Positions 8,471 to 15,551 of a stretch of 64,000 bases of DNA are shown in pieces (the stretch's first letter is position 1; each line of letters opens with the position of its first letter). The position numbers were made by a program, and so were the translations under genes. Below the pieces are notes generated by a model. The model ran no database searches and was not told where the DNA came from. It worked only from the letters and a program-made list of their open reading frames with translations. Location of the stretch: the NCBI GenBank assembly GCA_900472295.1, contig UCIA01000040.1, positions 69,671 through 133,670 of the forward strand. Reading direction: 5' to 3'. The stretch is from Hyphomicrobiales bacterium. Lineage in GTDB: Bacteria > Pseudomonadota > Alphaproteobacteria > Rhizobiales > Rhizobiaceae.

Positions 8471-8546
8471 TCGGTCGGTCGACCGAATTCATGATCAAAA
8501 AACCATAAATTTGATAGCGAGTCAACTTGATCGGTCGCTCGACCGA
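8471..8546. promoter_or_regulatory. Paired operator palindromes between the methyltransferase-like gene and tetR
   Basis: Two 16-bp sites with the pattern TCGGTCGNTCGACCGA lie at 8471-8486 (N is G) and 8531-8546 (N is C), exactly 60 bp apart. The inner TCGGTCGACCGA of the first is a perfect palindrome. They lie in an AT-richer divergent gap, as expected for a self-regulating TetR protein. Confidence 0.8.
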
Positions 8547-8630
8547 GATATGGTGACGAGACGTCCAGCCCCGGACAGGAGAACATATGACCCGCCCAGA
8601 TTGTGCCAATTCCAGCGGCAGGTACGCCGC

Positions 8631-9266
8631 ATGACGGACGCTGCCGAAGCCGTTGCCCCACCGCCGAACAAGCAAAAGCGCGACACGCGCGCCGAACTGA
8701 TTTCGGCAGCCGAGCTATGCCTGTATCGAGGCGGCTATGCCGACCTGTCGACGCGCCGCGTTGCCGAGATCGCCGGCGTTCCGCTCAGCCAGATCCACTA
8801 CCATTTCGGCTCCAAGGAACGGCTGTTCCTTGCCCTGCTCGATCATCTGAACGAGGGGCTGCTGAAGCGCCAGGCTGAGACCTTTGCGGCACCGATGCCG
8901 CTGTGGCAGCGTTGGGAGCGCGCCTGCGATTTCCTCGATGATGATCTGGCATCCGGCTATGTCCGCATCCTGCACGAGATGATCGCTGCAAGCCTGTCGA
9001 GCCCCGAAATCGCCAAGGCGGTGCGCCGCGACCTGCGCGGCTGGTTCGAACTGCTGGATGGGCTGGCGCAAGAGGCGGAGCGGCGGTTCGGCGGCCTTGG
9101 GCCATTTTCCGCCGCCGAAGTGAGCAGCCTGGTCAGCGCTGCCTTCCTCGGCAGCGAGACGATGATCCTGCTGGAGATCGAGAGCCCGCACGTTCCGGTG
9201 CGGCAAGCGCTGCGCCGCTTCGGCGAAACCATCCGGCGGATGGAGGAAGCAGCTCCGGGCAGCTAG
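8631..9266 (+). CDS. TetR/AcrR family transcriptional regulator
   Basis: The protein is 211 aa from the ATG reading MTDAAEAVAP; longer in-frame starts would overlap the operator. The DNA-binding domain covers about residues 18-65 with the helix-turn-helix TRRVAEIAGVPLSQIHYHFGSKERLF. The C-terminal domain is helical and lacks a recognisable ligand motif. It is divergent from the MddA-like methyltransferase gene, with two matching palindromes in the gap, so it likely represses that gene and itself. It converges with the dnaJ-type gene, leaving only 10 bp. Confidence 0.92.
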   Translation: MTDAAEAVAPPPNKQKRDTRAELISAAELCLYRGGYADLSTRRVAEIAGVPLSQIHYHFGSKERLFLALLDHLNEGLLKRQAETFAAPMPLWQRWERACDFLDDDLASGYVRILHEMIAASLSSPEIAKAVRRDLRGWFELLDGLAQEAERRFGGLGPFSAAEVSSLVSAAFLGSETMILLEIESPHVPVRQALRRFGETIRRMEEAAPGS

Positions 9267-9276
9267 GCGATCTGCG

Positions 9277-10215
9277 TCAGCCTTTGCGGCGGCGCATCAG
9301 CGCTTCAAGCTCGCTGTCGCCGCCTTCGGGCAACATGATGCGAACATGGGCGTAGAGATCGCCATGGCCGCCGGCTTTTTGCGGCAAGCCCCTGCCCTTG
9401 AGCCGCAGGACCTTGTCCGAGCTCGACCAGGCCGGAATGTTGACCGCCAGCCTGCCGGTCGGCGTATCGACCGGGACCTTGGCGCCCAGCACCGCGTCGG
9501 TCAGCGCCACGTCGAGGTCGGCATGCAGGTCGCGGCCTTCGATGCGGTAGCGCGGGTGGCGGCGAATATGGATCTTGACCAGCGCATCGCCCGGCTGTCC
9601 CGGCCCCTGTTCGCCCTGGCCTTTCAGCCGTATGGTCTGGCCTTCCTCGACATAGGCCGGCAGCTTGACCGCAATCTTGCGGCCGTCGGGGAACATGGCG
9701 GTCACCTTTTCGGCGGTCGCCATCTCCTCGATGGTGACGTCGAGGGTCACGTTGAGATCGGCTGCAGTCGCCTGCTGGCGGCGATCGCCTGTTCCCGCCC
9801 CGCCGGCACCGCGCGCGCCGGAAAAAGCGTCGCCGAAAATCTGGCTGAAAATGTCGCTGTTGCCGTCGAACGGATCGCCGCCCGGGCGGCCGGAACGAAA
9901 CTCGAAGCGCGAGCCGCCGGCGCCCTGCTGGCGACGAAAGCCGCCAAACGGGTCGCCGCCACCGGCTGCACCCTCAAAGCCATGGAATTTCGGCTTGCCG
10001 TCGGCGTCGATCTCGCCGCGGTCGAAGGCCGCGCGGTTCTTCTCGTCGCCGACGACCTCATAGGCCTGGTTGGCGGCGGCAAAGCGGTCCTTCGCCTTGG
10101 GATCATTCGGGTTCTGGTCCGGATGATGCTTCTTGGCGAGCTTGCGGTAGGCCGATTTTATGTCCTTGGCCGATGCGTTCTTGGCAACGCCCAGCACCTC
10201 ATAGGGGTCGCGCAT
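9277..10215 (-). CDS. DnaJ C-terminal domain protein (CbpA-like co-chaperone)
   Basis: The protein is 312 aa. Residues 1-70 are a J domain with the HPD motif (KKHHPDQNPND), which stimulates the ATPase of DnaK. A Gly/Phe-rich linker follows at about 75-150 (GDPFGGFRRQQ). Two C-terminal substrate-binding barrels follow (LDVTIEEMATAEKVTAMFPDG onward). There is no CxxCxGxG zinc region, so this is a class B protein like CbpA rather than DnaJ itself. The start is ATG. It is transcribed alone, convergent with tetR. Client specificity is unknown. Confidence 0.93.
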   Translation of the reverse strand: MRDPYEVLGVAKNASAKDIKSAYRKLAKKHHPDQNPNDPKAKDRFAAANQAYEVVGDEKNRAAFDRGEIDADGKPKFHGFEGAAGGGDPFGGFRRQQGAGGSRFEFRSGRPGGDPFDGNSDIFSQIFGDAFSGARGAGGAGTGDRRQQATAADLNVTLDVTIEEMATAEKVTAMFPDGRKIAVKLPAYVEEGQTIRLKGQGEQGPGQPGDALVKIHIRRHPRYRIEGRDLHADLDVALTDAVLGAKVPVDTPTGRLAVNIPAWSSSDKVLRLKGRGLPQKAGGHGDLYAHVRIMLPEGGDSELEALMRRRKG

Positions 10216-10340
10216 GCGTCCTGCCCTGGAAAAGAGTTGAGTCCACGTTGCCCCCTATATGCGCTTGCATAGGAAGAAATTCCAGTAGCGCACGGGCTTA
10301 TCGACGGCTGAAATTGCGGCGCCTGCAATGCCCCCGGGAA

Positions 10341-10802
10341 TCAGAGCGCCTTGAAGTCCTGCATGTGCCAGCCGCCGGCAGCGGCGATGCACAATTGGCC
10401 CTTGAACAGAGCGACGCCGTCGAAGCTTTCGCGCGAGGCGGTGAAGCGGCGGCAGGTCTGGCCACTGTCCTGCAGTTCGGCCAGTTCGGTGATGGAGCCG
10501 CGCGAGCCGGTATCGGCATTCGCCCATGGCACGGCCTGGCCGCGAAGCTCCTCGATGTCGGCCGAAGACACCGCGTTGCCAATGGTGGTCTGGTCTGAGG
10601 CGCTGTCGGCATCGCTCGATGTCACCTTGGCCGGCGCGCTCGAGGTGACGATGGAACGGTCGACGTCAGCCTTTTCCAGGCTGAAACCGCCGGCACCGCA
10701 AGCGGCAAGCGGCAAAGCGAGGATCACGATCGCGGCTTTCGAACTGGCCGAAGCGAAAGCGCTCCATTGCCCGCTGTCAAAAGCTTGCGCGATACGCGAC
10801 AA
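10341..10802 (-). CDS. Surface lipoprotein of the RT0821/Lpp0805 (17 kDa antigen-like) type
   Basis: The protein is 153 aa if started at the TTG that reads MSRIAQAFDSG, which has a strong GGAGG seven bases upstream; no ATG is suitably placed. A signal peptide ends in a lipobox, LPLAACGAGG, with the lipidated Cys near residue 35. The mature part, with VDRSIVTSS, ELRGQAVPWANADTGSRG and CRRFTASRESFDGVALFKGQLC, matches a small lipoprotein family widespread in Rhizobiales. It probably sits in the outer membrane; its role is unknown. It is divergent from pdxH with only 40 bp between start codons, so their promoters must overlap. Confidence 0.8.
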   Translation of the reverse strand: MSRIAQAFDSGQWSAFASASSKAAIVILALPLAACGAGGFSLEKADVDRSIVTSSAPAKVTSSDADSASDQTTIGNAVSSADIEELRGQAVPWANADTGSRGSITELAELQDSGQTCRRFTASRESFDGVALFKGQLCIAAAGGWHMQDFKAL

Positions 10803-10842
10803 TCGGCAACCTCCTGAAGCTCGAGACAATTTGAGAAAAACT

Positions 10843-11460
10843 ATGAGTGACACTGAGTTAACAAGTAGTGACTTTACCGAGGCCGCCGAGCCGTTCCGGC
10901 TCTTTGCCGAGTGGCTGGAGGACGCCAAAAACAGCGAAATCAACGACGCCAACGGTGTCGCGCTGGCAACCGTCGATGCCGACGGCATGCCGGATGTGCG
11001 TATGGTTCTGCTCAAGGGGTTCGATGAAGGCGGCTTTGTCTTTTACACGAATTTCGAGAGCGCCAAGGGCCGCGAGATTCTTGGCAGCATGAAGGCGGCG
11101 ATGTGCTTTCACTGGAAATCGCTGCGCCGCCAGGTGCGCATACGCGGTCCGGTGGAGATCGTCAGCGACACTGAAGCCGACGCCTATTACGCAACGCGGC
11201 CGCGCGGCAGCCGCATCGGCGCCTGGGCCTCAAAGCAGTCGCGGCCGCTGGAAAGCCGTTTCGCGCTGGAAAAAGCGGTGGCCGAATACACGGCGCGCTA
11301 TCCGATCGGCGAAATCCCGCGGCCAAAGCACTGGTCGGGCTTCCGCATCGTGCCGCAAGCGATCGAGTTCTGGCACGATCGGCCATTCCGGCTGCACGAT
11401 CGCCTGACCTTCTCGCGCAATGCCGCAGGCGGCTGGGACAAGACGCGGCTTTATCCCTGA
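10843..11460 (+). CDS. pdxH: Pyridoxamine/pyridoxine 5'-phosphate oxidase
   Basis: The protein is 205 aa. It oxidises pyridoxamine or pyridoxine 5'-phosphate to pyridoxal 5'-phosphate using FMN. Motifs are in order: NGVALATVDADGMPDVRMVLLKGFDEGGFVFYTN (FMN binding), SLRRQVRIRGPVE, SRIGAWASKQS and the C-terminal WHDRPFRLHDRL. The family ends in RLxP, matched here by RLYP. The start is the ATG reading MSDTELTSSD. A 9-bp GC hairpin follows the stop, facing the end of the next operon. Confidence 0.97.
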   Translation: MSDTELTSSDFTEAAEPFRLFAEWLEDAKNSEINDANGVALATVDADGMPDVRMVLLKGFDEGGFVFYTNFESAKGREILGSMKAAMCFHWKSLRRQVRIRGPVEIVSDTEADAYYATRPRGSRIGAWASKQSRPLESRFALEKAVAEYTARYPIGEIPRPKHWSGFRIVPQAIEFWHDRPFRLHDRLTFSRNAAGGWDKTRLYP

Positions 11461-11467
11461 GGAGCGC

Positions 11468-11490
11468 GATCGCCGGGGCAGCCGGCGATC
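11468..11490. terminator. GC hairpin between pdxH and a converging operon
   Basis: GATCGCCGG and CCGGCGATC pair perfectly around a 5-nt loop. There is no T tract, so termination would be Rho-assisted or incomplete. The right arm touches the stop codon of the converging gene. Confidence 0.4.
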
Positions 11491-12058
11491 AGTCCTTCTC
11501 CATCTGGAACAGCAGGAAATACGGCCGTTCGCTGCCGACGCCGACCGCTGGTCGTATAGTGTTGGTGACGTCTTTCGGAACCAGGAAAGTCTCTCGCAGA
11601 TTGAGCACGTCGCCGGTCTTGGCGCCGGAGAATATCGCCGAAATGCAGGTCTGCACATTGTCGGGCGCGTTCAGTCTCACCGCCGATGTCGGCAACCAGC
11701 GCCTTCCCTCGGCATCGATCAACATCACCTTGCAGCCAAGCCAGAGGTTCTGCAGGTCGGGATTGCCCACGGTCACCGCGAAATCGGCCAGCACCGGCAC
11801 GGTGCCAGGCGGCAGGTTCTTCATGCCGAAGGCACCGCGCAGATCGGTCAATTTCCAGTCGCTGCCGCCGAAATGCGCGCTCTCACCCCAGGCGACGCGG
11901 CGCTCGAACAGATCATTGTCGACAAGCAGCGCCTTGACGCTGTCATAGGCCTCGACGGCCAAGGTCAGCGGAATGAGCACAAGTAGCGCCCACAGGCTGC
12001 GTCGGCGCCATTTCTTCTCGCCAAGGCGATTGTCCTGAGCCAGATCCTGCGCGGTCAT
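11489..12058 (-). CDS. Hypothetical single-pass membrane protein, last gene of a four-gene operon
   Basis: The protein is 189 aa. It has a charged N-terminus (GEKKWRRR), one membrane segment at about residues 22-36 (WALLVLIPLTLAVEAY) and a soluble, probably periplasmic domain rich in beta-type sequence, including FAVTVGNPDLQNLWLGCKVMLIDAEGRRW. I do not recognise the family. Its start codon overlaps the stop of the gene before it (ATGA), showing translational coupling. With its two upstream neighbours it forms a set of three anchored extracytoplasmic proteins of similar length (about 190-198 aa), all downstream of a large polytopic protein. Confidence 0.75.
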   Translation of the reverse strand: MTAQDLAQDNRLGEKKWRRRSLWALLVLIPLTLAVEAYDSVKALLVDNDLFERRVAWGESAHFGGSDWKLTDLRGAFGMKNLPPGTVPVLADFAVTVGNPDLQNLWLGCKVMLIDAEGRRWLPTSAVRLNAPDNVQTCISAIFSGAKTGDVLNLRETFLVPKDVTNTIRPAVGVGSERPYFLLFQMEKD

Positions 12059-12651
12059 TTCGGAAGTCCGTCAACTGGCTGCGTCAGATCGAGCGTGTCG
12101 ACGGTGCCGGCAGGCATGCCGTCGGAACTGGCAGCCACCGGCCCAATCGAAATCTCCGCCTGCGAATCGAGTGCCGCCAGCAGCTTGCTTGAGATCAGCA
12201 CCGTCGCGTTGCCGACCTCTTCCGGTCTCACCTCGAAGACGAGCCTCGCCTTCTTCTGCAGGCCGGGATCGACAGTCACGGGGAGAAAGCCGTTGTTGAT
12301 GAAGGACAGCCGCTCAGTGTGGTCGTAGGTCAGTCTCGTCGGTCCGCGCCAAGAGGCGGTCGAGACCACAGTCGATGCATCCCTCGCGGCGAACTCGACC
12401 GTCACGAGCGCCCAGACGCCGCCGGTGGTCAGCACCTTCGTCTCGCCGTACCGGTCCGCCCTAAGCTTGCGCGCAAACTGAACCTTCTCGACGCGAACCT
12501 CGAAGCTGCGACCGACGACGACATCTCCCACCTTGCCGCGCACCGGTATCGGCCCGATCAGGTCGGCATAATGCGGCTTCGACATCTGCAGGCCGTAGCA
12601 GAGCGCCACAGCGACAAGCAGCAAAACGAGATTGGCCAGTCTGCGCATCAC
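12055..12651 (-). CDS. Hypothetical membrane-anchored protein, third gene of the operon
   Basis: The protein is 198 aa. It starts with a membrane anchor or uncleaved signal (MMRRLANLVLLLVAVALCYG), followed by a soluble domain with VGDVVVGRSFEVRVEKVQFARKL and GVWALVTVEFAARDAS. That pattern, a transition-of-state domain with beta strands and a mention of linked wall-type variation, is reminiscent of DUF4352-type extracytoplasmic immunoglobulin-like domains, but the match is only by eye. It overlaps the gene before it by 4 bp and the gene after it by 4 bp. Function unknown. Confidence 0.75.
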   Translation of the reverse strand: MMRRLANLVLLLVAVALCYGLQMSKPHYADLIGPIPVRGKVGDVVVGRSFEVRVEKVQFARKLRADRYGETKVLTTGGVWALVTVEFAARDASTVVSTASWRGPTRLTYDHTERLSFINNGFLPVTVDPGLQKKARLVFEVRPEEVGNATVLISSKLLAALDSQAEISIGPVAASSDGMPAGTVDTLDLTQPVDGLPK

Positions 12652-13241
12652 GGCTGGCCCTCCGCGTTATCGGGTGCAGGGCCGACGGGAACATCCAGCG
12701 TGCCGATCGCACTCGGATTGAACCAGCCAGGCAGACCATAGAGATTGTCGCGCTGTTTGTAGATCTTGCTCATGACGTTGAGGTCGAGGCTTGCCGGGAC
12801 GGCAGCACCGTCCGGCAGGTCCCAGATGTAGGCCATGCGCTCCGTCATGCCGGGGTGCAGTTCCGGCGACAACGTCCCGTCGCGCGTCAGCACGATGTAG
12901 GGCTTTGTTGCCGGGTCGATCGTCGGCTGATTTGCCTGGAGGAGCTCGAAATAGTCCTTGGTGGATGTGGCCGTGCGGTTGGTCATGTCGAGTTCGAAGA
13001 CCAGCGCTTTCGCGCCGGGCTTGCGCAACGTGCCGTAGATATATTTCTCGCTACTGACATAGGCCTTCACCGGCTGCAGCAGCCATTGCCCGGTTTCGAT
13101 CGGGTTGGCTGGAGCCAGAACCGGCACCTGCGCGTGCCTTGCCTCGAAGGCACCCAGCACTCCGGCAACGGCAATCGCGGCTGCCGTGCCTATGCCGGCG
13201 GCCGCCCATGCCTTCAGCCGTGAGCGGGCGCTCTCAAGCAT
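12648..13241 (-). CDS. Hypothetical membrane-anchored protein, second gene of the operon
   Basis: The protein is 197 aa. A membrane segment at about residues 12-32 (AAAGIGTAAAIAVAGVLGAF) is followed by a soluble domain: VKAYVSSEKYIYGTLRKPG, KALVFELDMTNRTATSTKDY, then LHPGMTERMAYIWDLPDGA. The middle reads like an extracytoplasmic beta-sandwich. It resembles the two following genes in layout (N-terminal anchor, then about 160 residues outside), and the three may be diverged paralogues, though direct sequence similarity is low. It overlaps the upstream gene by 8 bp. Function unknown. Confidence 0.75.
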   Translation of the reverse strand: MLESARSRLKAWAAAGIGTAAAIAVAGVLGAFEARHAQVPVLAPANPIETGQWLLQPVKAYVSSEKYIYGTLRKPGAKALVFELDMTNRTATSTKDYFELLQANQPTIDPATKPYIVLTRDGTLSPELHPGMTERMAYIWDLPDGAAVPASLDLNVMSKIYKQRDNLYGLPGWFNPSAIGTLDVPVGPAPDNAEGQP

Positions 13242-14559
13242 CTTGCGCCGCTCCCGCCGGACCGGCCGGCTGCGCGATCTCGACGGCCCGACGCTTGGGC
13301 AGCGCGAAAGCCGTTTCGAGGATCGCAGCGAGGAAGCAGATGCGCAGCGGCTCGACCAGAATGCCGGTCGATGAGTCCTGGAAGGCGCTGCCGAACAGCA
13401 GCGACACGCCTTCAGACAGAACCTGCCAAGTGTCCAGATCGTGCGGACCGATGATGCGGGTCATCCCAAGCCACGCCCAGGCCGCCAGCCAGTCGATGAG
13501 ACGGTAACCGACGATCAGCGTGAGCATGAGAACGACGCCCGAACTCAGCGTGATGCGCACGCCATTGGCGATCGGCAGATAGCGCGAGCGATAACCCGAG
13601 ATAAAGTGCTCGACGAAGTCGCGCATGAATTTTGGAATGGTGCGGTAGCGTGCGCCAAGCCGCTCCACCCGTTCGTGCACGCGCAGCAGTCCCTTGTCAT
13701 CGCGCACGTCATAGCCATAGATCAACGCCGTCATGACCAGCCAGATCACCGGCAGCAGCATGAAGAAGAACAGCGCTATGAGCTTCGTCGATGTATCGAT
13801 GGAGGTCACCTCGACCGGCACCATCGGATCGGCAAAGGCGGTGGAGACAGGGTTGGCCACGCCGTGGGCCGCCGCCTGCAGGGTCGGAAAAATATTGCGG
13901 CTCATGATCCAGCCGACAATGTCGTCCTTCCAGCGCGAGATGACGTAGAGACCGACGAAGATCCAGTTGGTCTCGCAGATGACCACGACGATCTGCCAGA
14001 AGGATTTTGCCCCGCCGCGTTTCTGCATCGCTTGCGCCAGACGCCTGACCAGCCAGGAGATGACGACGGAAAATATCAGCCAACGCGAATCGAGCACATC
14101 CAAAACGTTGCCGGCACCTTCACCAAACGGTGCCATGTCTAGGGTGACGCGCGAATATTGCCGCACTGTGTCGCCGAGAAAACCCCAGGCGGCGTAGTAG
14201 GCGAAGAAGGGCAACAGCGCGACGCTGACCATGCGTGCCAGCCTGCTGGCGCCACTGCTCGTTTCGGCGCCCGTTTCGCCTGAGGTCTGCCCGCGCGCGG
14301 CCTCTTGCGCGGCACGGATCGCCGGCAAAGCGGGAAGCAGCATCTGGAACATGGCGACGGTGACGATGAGCTGCGTGAGCGCGACGAGCGTCAAGAGCGC
14401 AAGCCCGGCCATATGGTTGACGAACGCGGTGCGCGCGGCGATCTGCATGAACAGGTCGCCGCCGACAATGCCCAAAAGCACCATGGCGACCAGCTGCGGC
14501 CAGAAGCGCCACCAGAGCCTGAAGGTCAGGCCAAGCGGCTTGGTAAAATCGGCAAGCAT
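13234..14559 (-). CDS. Large polytopic membrane protein, first gene of the operon
   Basis: The protein is 441 aa with about eight hydrophobic segments: FWPQLVAMVLLGIVGGDLF, MAGLALLTLVALTQLIVTVAMF, MVSVALLPFFAYYAAWGFLG, LIFSVVISWLV, IVVVICETNWIFVGLYVIS, LIALFFFMLLPVIWLVMTALIYGY, ITLSSGVVLMLTLIVGYRLI and a final weaker one. A Ser/Gly/Glu-rich linker lies around residues 85-105. I do not recognise the family or any catalytic motif. It could be a platform for the three anchored extracytoplasmic proteins encoded immediately downstream with overlapping ends. A 17-codon open frame with a good ribosome binding site lies 18 bp upstream. Confidence 0.8.
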   Translation of the reverse strand: MLADFTKPLGLTFRLWWRFWPQLVAMVLLGIVGGDLFMQIAARTAFVNHMAGLALLTLVALTQLIVTVAMFQMLLPALPAIRAAQEAARGQTSGETGAETSSGASRLARMVSVALLPFFAYYAAWGFLGDTVRQYSRVTLDMAPFGEGAGNVLDVLDSRWLIFSVVISWLVRRLAQAMQKRGGAKSFWQIVVVICETNWIFVGLYVISRWKDDIVGWIMSRNIFPTLQAAAHGVANPVSTAFADPMVPVEVTSIDTSTKLIALFFFMLLPVIWLVMTALIYGYDVRDDKGLLRVHERVERLGARYRTIPKFMRDFVEHFISGYRSRYLPIANGVRITLSSGVVLMLTLIVGYRLIDWLAAWAWLGMTRIIGPHDLDTWQVLSEGVSLLFGSAFQDSSTGILVEPLRICFLAAILETAFALPKRRAVEIAQPAGPAGAAQDA

Positions 14560-14577
14560 GTGCTGGCGTTCAACCCG

Positions 14578-14631
14578 TCAATGGGCGCCGGCTTCGATGC
14601 TGTGCGCATCGAAGAAAAATTCTCGGGTCAT
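14578..14631 (-). CDS. Possible 17-aa leader peptide upstream of the membrane operon
   Basis: An ATG with GGAGAGGAC directly before it opens a 17-codon frame, MTREFFFDAHSIEAGAH, that ends 18 bp before the start of the 441-aa membrane protein. The large gene itself has no clear ribosome binding site. The short frame could couple or attenuate translation. It could also be chance: length gives no statistical support. Confidence 0.3.
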   Translation of the reverse strand: MTREFFFDAHSIEAGAH

Positions 14632-14766
14632 GTCCTCTCCACCTGGCAAGGCCCCCGCCAGGATCGAGCGAGAAATAGTGCAGGCCGAAGCGCTTTGACA
14701 ACCCTTGAACCGGTTTTCCCCTGACGTCTACCGCCACCGCCGAGGCCGGATACAGCTGGCGTGAGC

Positions 14767-15519
14767 CTATGCCTTCTTGCGCGTCATGAAGGCGGTCAGC
14801 GCGGCGCGCGCTTCGTCGGACTTCAGCCGGTCGCGGAAGTGCGCGCCTTCCTCTTCTATGCGGGCGACCAGTTCGTCGCGTGAACCGCGCATCAGGTCAC
14901 GCGCGAGCTTCAACGCCTGCGGCGGCTTGGCCGCGATTGCGCCGGCGGCGGCCAGCACCGCGGCTTCGAGCGCGCCCTCCTCGACCACCTCATAGATCAG
15001 GCCGGCGGCCTTGGCGCGCTCGGCGGAAAAGCCTTCGCCGAGGCCAAGCAGCGCGAAGGCGCCCTGACGGCCGAGAACCTGCGGCGCCAGCAGGCTGGAG
15101 CCCGCTTCCGGCACCAGGCCGAGATCGACGAAAGGCGTGCGGAACACGGTGCGCGGGGTGGCGAAGGTCAGGTCGCAATGCAAATTGAGCGTGGTGCCGA
15201 TGCCGACGGCAATGCCGTCGACGCCGGAGACCATTGGCTTCTCCGATTTGGCCAGCGCCTGCAGAAAATCCCAGACCTCTGTGCCGCCCTCGCCGCCGGT
15301 GGCGATGACCAGGAAATCGGCGAGGTCGTTGCCGGAAGAGAAGGCGCCAGGCACGCCGAGGAAAACATGAACGCGGACCGCCGGATCGGCGTCGCCATCG
15401 GCCAGGGCCTTGGACATCGTCGCGTACATGGCGCGCGTCAGCGCGTTCTTCTTGTCCGGACGGTTCATGCGGATGATCTGGACGGCGCCCTGGCGCTCGA
15501 CGAGGATATGGTCTGTCAC
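14767..15519 (-). CDS. Enoyl-CoA hydratase/isomerase family protein, isomerase-like
   Basis: The protein is 250 aa from a GTG (VTDHILVERQG) with AAGGA upstream. It has the crotonase fold with the oxyanion-hole segments FSSGNDLADF and GIAVGIGTTLNLHCDLTFA. Of the two glutamates used by hydratases, the first position reads TPF (FRTPFVDLG), while the second is present in VPEAGSS. That single-Glu pattern is the one seen in delta3,delta2-enoyl-CoA isomerases of the PECI/ECI2 type. It lies 32 bp after the acyl-CoA dehydrogenase gene and is likely cotranscribed, consistent with fatty-acid breakdown. Confidence 0.85.
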   Translation of the reverse strand: MTDHILVERQGAVQIIRMNRPDKKNALTRAMYATMSKALADGDADPAVRVHVFLGVPGAFSSGNDLADFLVIATGGEGGTEVWDFLQALAKSEKPMVSGVDGIAVGIGTTLNLHCDLTFATPRTVFRTPFVDLGLVPEAGSSLLAPQVLGRQGAFALLGLGEGFSAERAKAAGLIYEVVEEGALEAAVLAAAGAIAAKPPQALKLARDLMRGSRDELVARIEEEGAHFRDRLKSDEARAALTAFMTRKKA

Positions 15520-15551
15520 GGTCTTTTCCTTGTGAACGCCAAATTGAGAAA

